12,840 nt of DNA, from positions 1 through 12,840 of the forward strand of contig CAJTZB010000058.1 in NCBI GenBank assembly GCA_910583815.1, in the 5' to 3' direction. How positions within the stretch are numbered: position 1 is the first letter of the stretch; each line of letters opens with the position of its first letter. The translations under genes were made by a program, and so were the position numbers. Of this stretch, positions 5,998 to 12,840 are shown piece after piece. A model generated the notes under the pieces. The model saw only the letters and a program-made list of their open reading frames with translations, was not told the DNA's origin and made no database searches. Source of the stretch: an uncultured Lachnospiraceae bacterium (GTDB lineage Bacteria; Bacillota; Clostridia; Lachnospirales; Lachnospiraceae).

Positions 5998-7152
5998 ATG
6001 GCAGAGAGTAAAAGAGACTATTATGAAGTCCTCGGTGTGTCCAAGACTGCTACGGAGGACGAGATTAAAAAGGCATACCGTCAGGTGGCAAAAAAGTATC
6101 ATCCCGATATGAATCCGGGTGATAAGGAAGCTGAGGCGAAATTCAAAGAAGCCTCTGAAGCCTATGCCATTTTAAGCGATACAGAAAAACGGCGTCAGTA
6201 CGATCAATTTGGCCATGCGGCTTTTGAACAAGGCGGCGGTGGTGCCGGAGGATTTGAATTTACCGGAGATATGAGCGATATTTTTGGTGATTTGTTTGGC
6301 GACTTTTTTGGCGGAGGCAGAAGACGCGCCAATACTGGGCCGATGAAAGGGGCCAACACCCGGGCGGGAATCCGTATTACATTTGAAGAAGCGGTTTTTG
6401 GCACAGAAAAGGAATTGGAGCTGAATCTAAAAGAAGAGTGTGCAACCTGTCATGGAAGCGGAGCGAAACCGGGTTCTTCTTCCGAAACCTGCAGCAAGTG
6501 CGGCGGGCAGGGTCAGGTAGTATTTACCCAGCAATCTTTGTTTGGCATGACTCGCAGTGTGCAGACCTGTCCGGACTGCCGGGGAACCGGTAAAATTATC
6601 AGAGAAAAATGTCTGGACTGTCATGGGGCAGGGTACTTAACAAAGCGCAAAAAAATTCAGGTAACGATTCCTGCAGGTATTGATAACGGACAGAGCATCC
6701 GTATCCGCGGCAAGGGAGAGCCTGGCGAGCGCGGCGGTGAATGGGGAGATTTGCTTGTGGAAGTTTCAGTAAGCAGGCATCCGATTTTCCAACGTCAGGA
6801 ATATGATATTTATTCGACAGCGCCAATGTCATTTGCTCAGGCGGCACTTGGCGGAGATGTCCGCATCAGTACTGTGGATGGAGATGTGCTTTACTCGGTT
6901 GCGCCGGGAACACAGACCGATACCAAGGTAAGGCTTCGCGGCAAAGGAGTGCCGACGCTCAGAAACAAGCAGGTCCGGGGCGACCATTATGTTACTTTGG
7001 TAGTTCAGGTGCCATCCAAACTGACAAGCGAGCAGAAGGAACTTCTGAAAAAGTTTGACGAAAGCATGACCGGCGAAAAGAAAGAGAGTACAGAACGTCC
7101 GGAAAAGGAAGAGAAAAGCAGAAAAAAGAATTTTTTTGGAAAAGATAAATAA
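5998..7152 (+). CDS. dnaJ: Molecular chaperone DnaJ (Hsp40)
   Basis: DnaJ is the co-chaperone that delivers substrates to DnaK and stimulates its ATPase; it is cytoplasmic, with 384 residues. The J domain covers about 1-70 with the HPD motif at 35-37 (KKYHPDMNPG). A Gly/Phe-rich region lies at about 77-108. Four zinc-binding repeats are present: CATCHGSG (148-155), CSKCGGQG (165-172), CPDCRGTG (191-198) and CLDCHGAG (205-212). The C-terminal substrate-binding domains follow. The tail after about residue 355 is very charged (Lys/Glu) and ends NFFGKDK. ATG 5998 has GGAGG (5982-5986) upstream with a somewhat long 11-base spacing. An in-frame TTG at 5980 would place the start before its own ribosome site and is rejected. 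Confidence 0.98.
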   Translation: MAESKRDYYEVLGVSKTATEDEIKKAYRQVAKKYHPDMNPGDKEAEAKFKEASEAYAILSDTEKRRQYDQFGHAAFEQGGGGAGGFEFTGDMSDIFGDLFGDFFGGGRRRANTGPMKGANTRAGIRITFEEAVFGTEKELELNLKEECATCHGSGAKPGSSSETCSKCGGQGQVVFTQQSLFGMTRSVQTCPDCRGTGKIIREKCLDCHGAGYLTKRKKIQVTIPAGIDNGQSIRIRGKGEPGERGGEWGDLLVEVSVSRHPIFQRQEYDIYSTAPMSFAQAALGGDVRISTVDGDVLYSVAPGTQTDTKVRLRGKGVPTLRNKQVRGDHYVTLVVQVPSKLTSEQKELLKKFDESMTGEKKESTERPEKEEKSRKKNFFGKDK

Positions 7153-7160
7153 AAAGGAAG

Positions 7161-7194
7161 GCAGAGCAGCTGTTTGTAACGCTACTCTGCTTTT
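7161..7194 (+). terminator. Intrinsic terminator after dnaJ
   Basis: GCAGAG-C-AGC (7161-7170) pairs with GCT-A-CTCTGC (7181-7190), nine pairs with one opposed mismatch and a 10-base loop, followed by TTTT (7191-7194). An A-rich run precedes it, directly after the dnaJ stop. It probably ends most chaperone-operon transcripts. prmA would then depend on read-through or on a promoter I could not identify. Confidence 0.7.
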
Positions 7195-7213
7195 GTGTGC
7201 AAAGAAGGGAATA

Positions 7214-7281
7214 GATTGAAAAATCAACGCATCAGCTTGATTTTTCAATCGGCTATTTGTGCCGGGAACATCACAAATAGC
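7214..7281 (+). repeat. Two-hairpin element family B, copy 1 (dnaJ-prmA gap)
   Basis: There are two perfect hairpins in tandem. The first pairs GATTGAAAAATCAA (7214-7227) with TTGATTTTTCAATC (7237-7250) around a 9-base loop. The second begins two bases later and pairs GCTATTTGTG (7252-7261) with CACAAATAGC (7272-7281) around a 10-base loop. Neither is followed by a T-run. The same order of two hairpins with related edge sequences (TTCAAYCG, then ATTTGTGCC) recurs after prmA. The function is unknown. The remaining 26 bases up to the prmA ribosome site hold nothing I recognise. Confidence 0.75.
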
Positions 7282-7322
7282 AAGTGAATGTAAATATTTT
7301 CGGAACGGAGGCTGGTGCTGCG

Positions 7323-8342
7323 ATGAAATGGAAAAAGTTTACGCTGAAAACGACGACGGAGGCTGTAGAACTGGTAAGTGTGATGCTTGCAGAACTTGGT
7401 ATTGATGCTGTAGAGATTGAAGATAACCGGCCGATTTCGGAAGAAGACCGCAAACGCATGTTTATTGATATTCTGCCGGAACTTCCGCCGGATGAAGGAA
7501 CGGCATTTGTCAGTTTTTATCTGGAAGAAGAGGAAGCAGCAGAAGGGCTGCTTATAGCAATAAGGGACGGTCTTGCAGAACTGGATTTATTTGTTGATAC
7601 CGGAGAAAAAACAATTACCGTTTCAGAAACAGAAGATACGGACTGGATTGACAATTGGAAAGAGTTTTTTCATCCATTCCGCGTGGATGATACGATTATC
7701 ATAAAACCGACTTGGGAGACGTTAGACGAAAAACGAGATGGTGATATGGTGATTGAAATCGATCCGGGAACTGCTTTTGGGACAGGCTCCCATGAAACAA
7801 CAAAACTCTGTATTTTGAGCCTGAAAAAGCAGATAAAGGGAGGAGAGAAGGTATTAGACCTTGGCTGCGGCAGTGGTATTCTTTCTATTGCAGCAAGAAA
7901 ACTTGGGGCCTCCTATGTGCTGGGGACGGATATTGATGAAAATGCGGTGCTTGTTTCTAAAGAAAACACCGAGCAGAACCATCTGGACTCTATGGTAAGC
8001 CTGATGCTGCCGGGAGCGGATTTAGCGGCAGACAAAGAAGTATTTTCTGCGGCAGAAAACGGCTGCGGATATTTTTGCTGCAATGTACTGTCAGAGGAGT
8101 GTGAAACAGCCCTTCTTGGCATATCCTATGATATTGTTGTAGCAAATATTTTAGCGGATGTCATTGTACCACTCGCTGGTATAGTTGGAAGCTTTTTAAA
8201 GCCAGATGGCATTTTTATCAGCTCAGGGATTATTTATACAAAAGCAGAAGAGGTCAAAGAAGCACTGCTTGCCAATCAGTTTGAAATTATGGAGCAGACA
8301 AAGATGGGTGACTGGGTTTCCTATACGGCGCGGAGAAAATAG
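7323..8342 (+). CDS. prmA: Ribosomal protein L11 methyltransferase PrmA
   Basis: PrmA is an S-adenosylmethionine-dependent enzyme that trimethylates amino groups of ribosomal protein L11; it is cytoplasmic, with 339 residues. The N-terminal substrate-binding domain covers about 1-110 and includes DWIDNWKEFFHPFRV. The conserved DPGTAFGTGSHETT is at 147-160. SAM motif I VLDLGCGSGILSIAA is at 177-191, the acidic GTDIDENAV follows at about 201-209, and VVANILADV is at 262-270. ATG 7323 follows GGAGG (7307-7311) by 11 bases. An in-frame GTG at 7284 lacks a ribosome site. The protein is longer than the common 290-320 residues, mainly because of extra sequence at about 221-256 containing GCGYFCCNVLSEEC. 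The flanks of that segment align well with the family, so it is an in-frame insertion. Confidence 0.95.
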   Translation: MKWKKFTLKTTTEAVELVSVMLAELGIDAVEIEDNRPISEEDRKRMFIDILPELPPDEGTAFVSFYLEEEEAAEGLLIAIRDGLAELDLFVDTGEKTITVSETEDTDWIDNWKEFFHPFRVDDTIIIKPTWETLDEKRDGDMVIEIDPGTAFGTGSHETTKLCILSLKKQIKGGEKVLDLGCGSGILSIAARKLGASYVLGTDIDENAVLVSKENTEQNHLDSMVSLMLPGADLAADKEVFSAAENGCGYFCCNVLSEECETALLGISYDIVVANILADVIVPLAGIVGSFLKPDGIFISSGIIYTKAEEVKEALLANQFEIMEQTKMGDWVSYTARRK

Positions 8343-8407
8343 GTTGAAACATAAGTTATCAAACTTATGTTTCAACCGCAAATTTGTGCCAGAGCGGCAC
8401 AAATTTG
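8342..8407 (+). repeat. Two-hairpin element family B, copy 2 (prmA-pepP gap)
   Basis: The first hairpin pairs GGTTGAAACATAAGTT (8342-8357) with AACTTATGTTTCAACC (8362-8377), 16 perfect pairs with a loop of ATCA. Its first base is the last base of the prmA TAG stop. The second pairs CAAATTTGTGCC (8379-8390) with GGCACAAATTTG (8396-8407), 12 perfect pairs with a loop of AGAGC. Order, spacing and edge sequences match copy 1 before prmA, while the inner arm bases differ and still pair. Only a few T bases follow (TTTG), so terminator function is uncertain. Confidence 0.78.
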
Positions 8408-8417
8408 TTTGATGGCA

Positions 8418-8462
8418 GATGAGAGAATCGCAGTGCTGTAAACAGCACGCGAATTTCTCATC
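8418..8462 (+). repeat. Long imperfect hairpin upstream of the M24 peptidase gene
   Basis: GATGAGA (8418-8424) pairs with TCTCATC (8456-8462), and an inner stem GTGCTG (8433-8438) pairs with CAGCAC (8443-8448) around the loop TAAA. Between them AATCGC pairs with GCGAATT, with one bulged base on each side. It sits 10 bases after family B copy 2 and may be its third module; copy 1 lacks it. Two small hairpins follow: GCGTAAACGC (8471-8480) and CTCCAGAATGGAG (8480-8492). The loop TAAA is shared by two of the three. Confidence 0.6.
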
Positions 8463-8526
8463 GCCTCGTCGCGTAAACGCTCCAGAATGGAGATTAGCAT
8501 GGACTTTGAAAGGGGTAGTGATTACT

Positions 8527-9774
8527 ATGAAATATTCAGAAAGAAGAAAACAGATAGAACAGACAATGGAACAAGGCAGCATTTTATTGCTGCATTCAGG
8601 AGAGGCACAGCATATCAGTGCAGATTCCTACTATCCGTTTGAGGCAGATCGCCAGTTTTTTTATTTGACCGGTATTCGCAGGGAAAATATGGCGTTGCTT
8701 TTGGACAAGACAGGTGAACAGACAGAGGAACATTTATTTATTGAACCGGCGGAACCTGCCAAAGAACGGTGGACAGGCAAAAAGCTGACAAAAGAAGAAG
8801 CACAGGAAATCAGCGGCATCCAAAAGATACATCTGATTGACGAGCTTCCGTCTGTGCTGTCTGTTCTTATGGCGCGGAAACTGCCGCAGAAGGCATATTT
8901 TGATTTATACAGGCATCAGGGCAGCGACCTGCCGGATTATAATATGGCAAAGGCAAAACAGTTTTCTGCAATGTATCCTGCGGTTAAATTAGGAGATATT
9001 TATCCTGCTGTAGCAGAGCTTCGTATGGTAAAGGATGCAGAGGAGATTGCAAAGACAAAGCAGGCAATTGAAATTACAAAGGATGCTCTGGAACATGTAC
9101 TTGCAACACTTCATCCGGAGCAGAAAGAATATCAGGTGCAGGCAGAATTTGAATATAAAATCCAGATGCTTGGCGCAGAGGGAACAGCATTTCCGACAAT
9201 TGCAGGTTCCGGCGTAAACGGCACAATGCTGCATTATGAGACAAATCAGGACACCTGCAAGCCGGATACTTTGATATTGTTAGACCTTGGTGCAAGATAT
9301 GAAGGCTATAATGCGGATATTACAAGGACTTATCCGGTCAGCGGCAAATTTACGGAGCGCCAGAAGCAGTTTTATGATATTGTGCTGCGGGCCAATCAGG
9401 CTGTGGCAGAGATGGCAAAACCGGGAGTGACACTTGCAGAGCTGAACAATCGCTGTAAGGAGGTTCTGTCAGATGGGCTGATGGAGCTTGGCATAATAGA
9501 AAAGGCAGAGGATATTTCCAGATATTATATGCATGGCGTATCGCATCATCTTGGCATTGATGTGCATGATGTTACGGTCCCAAAACTTGCAAAGCTTCAG
9601 CCGGGCATGATTATTACAGATGAACCAGGGCTTTATATTGATGAGGAAGAGATTGGAATCCGTATAGAAGATGATTTGCTGATTACGGAGGACGGCTGCA
9701 AAGTGCTGTCTGCAGACGTTATACGGACAACAGAGGAAATAGAGAGAAAGATTTCGGAGAGACAAGACAGATAA
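8527..9774 (+). CDS. Xaa-Pro aminopeptidase (peptidase family M24B, PepP-like)
   Basis: This is a two-metal aminopeptidase that removes an N-terminal residue preceding proline, with 415 residues and no signal peptide, so it is probably cytoplasmic. The N-terminal creatinase-like domain covers about 1-160 (DSYYPFEADRQFFYLTGI near the start). The catalytic pita-bread domain follows. By family alignment the metal ligands are D253 (LLDLG), D264 (YNADITRTYP), H340 (MHGVSHHLGIDVHD), E376 (TDEPGLY) and E391 (IRIEDD); all five are present. H336 and H347 match the accessory histidines of E. coli PepP. ATG 8527 follows AAAGGGG by about 11 bases. The frame is open back to ATG 8419, but that lies in a hairpin arm and yields no family sequence. 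Naming it pepP rather than a prolidase is likely but not certain. Confidence 0.9.
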   Translation: MKYSERRKQIEQTMEQGSILLLHSGEAQHISADSYYPFEADRQFFYLTGIRRENMALLLDKTGEQTEEHLFIEPAEPAKERWTGKKLTKEEAQEISGIQKIHLIDELPSVLSVLMARKLPQKAYFDLYRHQGSDLPDYNMAKAKQFSAMYPAVKLGDIYPAVAELRMVKDAEEIAKTKQAIEITKDALEHVLATLHPEQKEYQVQAEFEYKIQMLGAEGTAFPTIAGSGVNGTMLHYETNQDTCKPDTLILLDLGARYEGYNADITRTYPVSGKFTERQKQFYDIVLRANQAVAEMAKPGVTLAELNNRCKEVLSDGLMELGIIEKAEDISRYYMHGVSHHLGIDVHDVTVPKLAKLQPGMIITDEPGLYIDEEEIGIRIEDDLLITEDGCKVLSADVIRTTEEIERKISERQDR

Positions 9775-9775
9775 C

Positions 9776-10423
9776 ATGGATACCTATATTTTTATCATGG
9801 AAATCGTCGGAACCATTGCATTCGCATCGTCAGGAGCAATGGTTGGCATTCAGAAAGAGATGGATATTTTCGGTGTGGCAGTGCTTGGCATGACAACGGC
9901 AGTTGGAGGAGGGATGATTCGTGACTTGATTCTTGGAGTAGCGCCGCCGGTTATGTTTCAGGATCCTGTCTATGCAATTGTGGCGATTGTAGTTTCCTGT
10001 CTTGTGTTTTTTGCGATTGCCGCAAACCGCCATCTGCCAGAAAGCCATCTGTATGTACTATATGAAAAGCTGATGCTGTTCTGTGATTCCCTTGGACTCG
10101 GCATTTTTACCGTGGTTGGAGTCAATGCAGCGCTAAACATGGGATATGAAACAACCGGTTTTTTGCAGGTATTTGTCGGGGTTTTAACCGGCGTTGGAGG
10201 AGGTTGTGTCCGTGATATGATGGCGGGCAATATGCCGTATATTTTTGTAAAACATGTCTATGCAAGTGCTTCTATTATTGGAGCAATTTCTTGTGTGTTC
10301 TTGACGAGGGCGTTTGGAGAACTGACAGGAATGTTGGCTGGTGCGGCCCTTGTGCTGCTGATTCGCTGTCTCGCGGCACATTATAAATGGAATCTGCCAA
10401 GAATAAGAAAGTCGCAGACATAG
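9776..10423 (+). CDS. TRIC/UPF0126 family membrane protein (YicG-like)
   Basis: This is an inner-membrane protein of 215 residues from the UPF0126 family, whose bacterial members are homologues of trimeric intracellular cation (TRIC) channels. It is almost wholly hydrophobic, with about seven likely membrane segments. It is built as two repeats, each with a glycine-rich turn and an Arg-Asp pair: GGGMIRD at about 44-50 and GGGCVRD at about 131-137. Transport of K+ or other ions is inferred from structural homologues, and the cellular role is unknown. ATG 9776 begins one base after the aminopeptidase stop, so translational coupling is likely. The nearest purine-rich site (GGAGAG at about 9756) is rather far away. 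ATG 9797, seven codons later, is a weaker alternative start. Confidence 0.9.
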   Translation: MDTYIFIMEIVGTIAFASSGAMVGIQKEMDIFGVAVLGMTTAVGGGMIRDLILGVAPPVMFQDPVYAIVAIVVSCLVFFAIAANRHLPESHLYVLYEKLMLFCDSLGLGIFTVVGVNAALNMGYETTGFLQVFVGVLTGVGGGCVRDMMAGNMPYIFVKHVYASASIIGAISCVFLTRAFGELTGMLAGAALVLLIRCLAAHYKWNLPRIRKSQT

Positions 10424-10471
10424 GAAAGAGGCAGCTGAAAAATCACGAATGTTCTCAAAATGGAGATGGAT

Positions 10472-11266
10472 ATGTATCGTTTTTATTGTGAAGAGGGAGT
10501 ATCTTTTGACGGCAGCATTGTACTGACCGGAAGCGACGTGAACCATATTAAAAATGTGCTTCGGATGAAACAAGGAGAATGCTTGATTGCCTGTGACGGA
10601 AATGGGAAAGACTACTATTGCAGAATAGAAGATTTGGAAGCAGACCGAATTGTACTTAAAACAGAAGAAGTGCGGCAGTCGGAGTCTGAACTGCCGGTGC
10701 ATATTACACTCTATCAGGGACTTCCAAAGAAGGATAAAATGGAACTCATTATCCAGAAAGCAGTAGAGCTGGGTGCAGTACGTATTGTGCCTGTGGCAAT
10801 GAAGCGCTGCGTTGTGAAGCTGGAAGATGAAAGAAAAGAGGAAAAAAAGCGAGAACGTTGGCAGGCAATTTCAGAAAGTGCAGCCAAACAGTCAGGACGA
10901 GGCATTATTCCTGACATTGCAAAGACAATGAACTATCAGAATGCGCTAAAAGATGCTGTATCGCATGGGATGCTGCTTGTTCCGTATGAACGTGCCGAAG
11001 GAATGGGTACATTGAAGAATGCGGTAAAAAAACTGACGGCAGAGTTGGGAACTTCTTTGGAACTGTCGGTTTTTATCGGGCCCGAAGGCGGCTTTGAGGA
11101 AGAAGAAATTGCGTCTGCAATCACAGCAGGTGCAATACCGGTATCGCTTGGAAGGAGGATTCTTCGTACGGAGACTGCGGGGCTTGCGGCATTGTCCATT
11201 CTGATGTATGAAATAGAATGTGCAGCTTCTGGCGAAAGGAGTACAAATGGAAGCATATCTGGATAA
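10472..11266 (+). CDS. rsmE: 16S rRNA m3U1498 methyltransferase RsmE
   Basis: RsmE is a SAM-dependent SPOUT-fold enzyme that methylates N3 of U1498 in 16S rRNA. The protein has 264 residues. The N-terminal PUA-like domain covers about 1-70. The family motifs QGLPKKDKMELIIQKAVELG (about 82-101) and ISESAAKQSGRG follow. The knot region holds FIGPEGGFEEEEI (201-213) and SLGRRILRTETA (225-236). ATG 10472 is chosen because GGAG (10462-10465) lies 6 bases upstream and MYRFYCEEG matches the normal family start. ATG 10460 and 10466 are in frame but lack a usable ribosome site. The last 20 bases overlap the next gene. In B. subtilis the rsmE orthologue follows prmA directly; here two genes intervene. 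Confidence 0.95.
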   Translation: MYRFYCEEGVSFDGSIVLTGSDVNHIKNVLRMKQGECLIACDGNGKDYYCRIEDLEADRIVLKTEEVRQSESELPVHITLYQGLPKKDKMELIIQKAVELGAVRIVPVAMKRCVVKLEDERKEEKKRERWQAISESAAKQSGRGIIPDIAKTMNYQNALKDAVSHGMLLVPYERAEGMGTLKNAVKKLTAELGTSLELSVFIGPEGGFEEEEIASAITAGAIPVSLGRRILRTETAGLAALSILMYEIECAASGERSTNGSISG

Positions 11267-12413
11267 TGCAGCGACGACAAGGGTCAGTGAGGCAGCAGCA
11301 AGAATAATGGAGCAGGCAATGCTTGTGGATTATGGAAATCCATCTTCTTTGCATACAAAAGGAATGGATGCCGAACGATATATCAAAGAGGCAAAAAAGC
11401 AGTTTGCATCTATCTTAAAATGCGAGCCTTCTGAACTGACATTTACATCCGGCGGAACAGAATCCAACAATATGGCACTGATTGGTGCGGCTCTTGCAAA
11501 CCGCCGTGCCGGAAACCATATTATTACAACCCAAATAGAACATGCATCGGTCTACCAGCCGTTGCTGTTTTTGCAGGAGTTAGGATTCCGTATCAGCTTT
11601 ATACCGGTAGATTCAGCAGGAATTATTGATATAGAGGCGCTAGAAAGAGAAATTTGTGATGATACGATTTTAGTGTCGGTAATGTATGTCAATAATGAGA
11701 TTGGAAGTGTAGAGCCAATCAGAGAGATTTCGGAGCGGATTCGCAAGAAAAAGGCCGATATTTTGTTTCATGTTGATGCAATTCAGGCATTTGGGAAGTT
11801 TAAACTGCATCCGGAAAAGGATGGGATTGACCTTTTAAGTGCAAGCGGGCATAAAATTCATGGGCCAAAAGGAAGCGGCTTTTTATATATTAAGAACAGG
11901 ACAAAGATTAAACCGATTTTACATGGAGGCGGACAGGAGAGGGGGCTGCGCTCCGGTACGGAAAACGTTCCTGCAATTGCAGGATTTGCCTGCGCGGCAG
12001 CAGAACTGTATGCAAAGTTGGAAGAGAACAGAGAACATCTGTTTCTGCTGAAACAGCGCCTTGCAGAACGTCTGCAGAAGATGGAAGGGGTCAGGCTGCA
12101 TGGAATTCCGGCAGAAGGAATCAGGGCAACGGCGCCCCATATTGTAAGCGCCGGTTTTCAGGGTGTGCGCAGTGAGGTGCTGCTCCATGCTCTGGAAGAA
12201 AAAGGAGTCTATGCTTCTTCCGGTTCGGCATGTTCCTCTAACCATCCGGACATCAGTGGGACACTTTCTGCGATTGGCACTACAAGAGAGTTTTTGGATG
12301 CCACATTGCGGTTCAGCTTTTCCGTGCATACGACGGAAGAGGAAATAGAGTATGCAGCGAGTCAAATAGAAATACTGCTGCCGGTATTACGAAAGTTTTC
12401 AAGAAAACGATAG
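11247..12413 (+). CDS. Cysteine desulfurase, NifS/IscS family
   Basis: This is a PLP-dependent enzyme that takes sulfur from cysteine, leaving alanine and a protein persulfide, for Fe-S cluster, thiouridine or thiamine synthesis. It has 388 residues and is cytoplasmic. Visible motifs are YLDNAATT near the start, TSGGTESNN (67-75), the PLP-stacking H99 (IEHAS), HVDAIQAFGK with D177 and Q180, the Schiff-base K203 in SASGHKIHGPKG, RSGTEN at about 235-240 and the catalytic C339 in SSGSACSSN. ATG 11247 has AAAGGAG (11235-11241) upstream. The gene overlaps the end of rsmE by 20 bases in another frame, so the two are cotranscribed and probably translationally coupled. A thiI or iscU gene, which often follows such enzymes, is not next. 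The sulfur acceptor therefore cannot be read from the context, and no specific symbol is assigned. Confidence 0.95.
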   Translation: MEAYLDNAATTRVSEAAARIMEQAMLVDYGNPSSLHTKGMDAERYIKEAKKQFASILKCEPSELTFTSGGTESNNMALIGAALANRRAGNHIITTQIEHASVYQPLLFLQELGFRISFIPVDSAGIIDIEALEREICDDTILVSVMYVNNEIGSVEPIREISERIRKKKADILFHVDAIQAFGKFKLHPEKDGIDLLSASGHKIHGPKGSGFLYIKNRTKIKPILHGGGQERGLRSGTENVPAIAGFACAAAELYAKLEENREHLFLLKQRLAERLQKMEGVRLHGIPAEGIRATAPHIVSAGFQGVRSEVLLHALEEKGVYASSGSACSSNHPDISGTLSAIGTTREFLDATLRFSFSVHTTEEEIEYAASQIEILLPVLRKFSRKR

Positions 12414-12419
12414 AAAGGA

Positions 12420-12448
12420 TTGTCATATCTTTCATTATGTGATATAGT
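12420..12448 (+). promoter_or_regulatory. Predicted sigma-A-type promoter before the TPR-like gene
   Basis: TTGTCA (12420-12425) is one base from the consensus -35. After exactly 17 bases comes TATAGT (12443-12448), one base from the consensus -10. It begins 7 bases after the cysteine desulfurase stop. A second TATAAT at 12454-12459 lacks a good -35. The predicted start near 12455 gives a leader of about 80 bases. Confidence 0.6.
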
Positions 12449-12462
12449 TGCAATATAATATA

Positions 12463-12520
12463 GGTCTTATGGACTATGAGCCTTAAGTGGACCTTCTGAA
12501 TAGAAACCGCCTGCGGCGGT
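12463..12520 (+). promoter_or_regulatory. Structured leader of the TPR-like gene
   Basis: Two possible hairpins are present. In the first, GGTCTTA (12463-12469) pairs with TAAG and ACC (12484-12493) with a three-base bulge. The second is a perfect GC-rich stem, ACCGCC (12506-12511) with GGCGGT (12515-12520), around TGC. Neither has a T-run, so they are not obvious terminators. The GC stem ends 5 bases before the ribosome site GAGG (12526-12529). I recognise no known riboswitch class. Confidence 0.4.
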
Positions 12521-12534
12521 GGAATGAGGTTAGG

Positions 12535-12840
12535 ATGGATAAGAAAAAGCGGAAGCAAATTCTGGACGAAATTCTCGCAGTACGCTATTATGAGCCGCAG
12601 CGTATCATAAGGCTTTCCAACCAGTTGATTGCGGATGGGAAAAGAGAAAAAGATGAAGTATCATGGGTCTACGGCGAGTACTATCGGATGGAGGCCTATT
12701 TCCGCTTGGGAAGGCTCAATGAGGCAATGTTAAAGCGCGCACTGCGTGCACTGCAGGTTTCTAGGCGCAATAAAATGTACGAAATGGAATGCCGTTGCTA
12801 TAATATGCTTGGCATCCTGCTGCTAAGCCAAGAAGACTTT
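12535..12840 (+). CDS. TPR-like helical protein, N-terminal part (runs off window)
   Basis: An open frame of 102 codons begins MDKKKRKQILDEILAVRYYE at ATG 12535 and continues without a stop to the window edge. GAGG (12526-12529) lies 5 bases upstream. The visible sequence appears all-helical. It has the spacing of tetratricopeptide repeats: a stretch of bulky and small residues WVYGEYYRMEAYFRLGRLNEA, followed by ALRALQVSRR and then CYNMLGILLLSQEDF. There is no signal peptide or membrane segment in the visible part. Proteins of this kind in Lachnospiraceae are sometimes followed by a GGDEF diguanylate cyclase domain, or act as TPR-type regulators. Which applies cannot be seen here. It has its own promoter and leader, so it is probably a separate transcription unit. 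Confidence 0.75.
   Translation, partial: MDKKKRKQILDEILAVRYYEPQRIIRLSNQLIADGKREKDEVSWVYGEYYRMEAYFRLGRLNEAMLKRALRALQVSRRNKMYEMECRCYNMLGILLLSQEDF

Noticed and set aside
7983..8090. Frameshift or assembly error in prmA as the cause of the extra segment
   Set aside because: The frame is continuous and family motifs are intact on both sides, so an in-frame insertion is the simpler reading.
8419..8526. Earlier ATG start for the M24 peptidase, adding 36 residues
   Set aside because: The added region is encoded by hairpin arms and resembles no part of the family; ATG 8527 has a ribosome site.

Overview
The window carries a core housekeeping and heat-shock locus of a Gram-positive anaerobe. The class Clostridia is well supported and the family Lachnospiraceae is likely. 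The reasons are the gene order lepA-hemW-hrcA-grpE-dnaK-dnaJ-prmA-rsmE, a canonical CIRCE operator before hrcA, a Gram-positive-type DnaK, strong AGGAGG-like ribosome sites, and codon use that is A/T-leaning but of moderate GC. Every gene reads on the + strand. There is no transposase, integrase, phage gene, CRISPR array, tRNA or rRNA.

Layout: (1) the 3' end of lepA (1-395); (2) a 299-base gap filled with about 110-bp palindromic repeats; (3) hemW (695-1969), whose terminator-like hairpin physically overlaps the promoter of the next operon; (4) the CIRCE-controlled chaperone operon hrcA (2089), grpE (3134), dnaK (4015) and dnaJ (5998), with two more palindromic repeats before dnaK, a terminator-like hairpin before dnaJ and another after dnaJ; (5) prmA (7323), flanked on both sides by a two-hairpin element; (6) a tightly packed set of an M24 Xaa-Pro aminopeptidase, a TRIC/UPF0126 membrane protein, rsmE and a NifS/IscS-type cysteine desulfurase; (7) a fresh promoter and structured leader before a TPR-like protein that runs off the window.

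How the genes fit together: HrcA represses its own operon through CIRCE. DnaK, DnaJ and GrpE form the Hsp70 refolding cycle. PrmA and RsmE are ribosome-modifying methyltransferases that often follow dnaJ in Firmicutes. LepA acts on the ribosome, and HemW is a radical-SAM-family heme chaperone. The aminopeptidase and TRIC gene sit between prmA and rsmE, where B. subtilis has the two adjacent.

The coding content is ordinary. The unexplained structure lies between the genes. Two families of palindromic elements, five copies of one and two of the other, keep their fold while their arm sequences change in a compensating way, and members of both sit just upstream of ribosome sites. I found no novel protein system. 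Smaller oddities are insertions of about 30 residues in HemW and PrmA.
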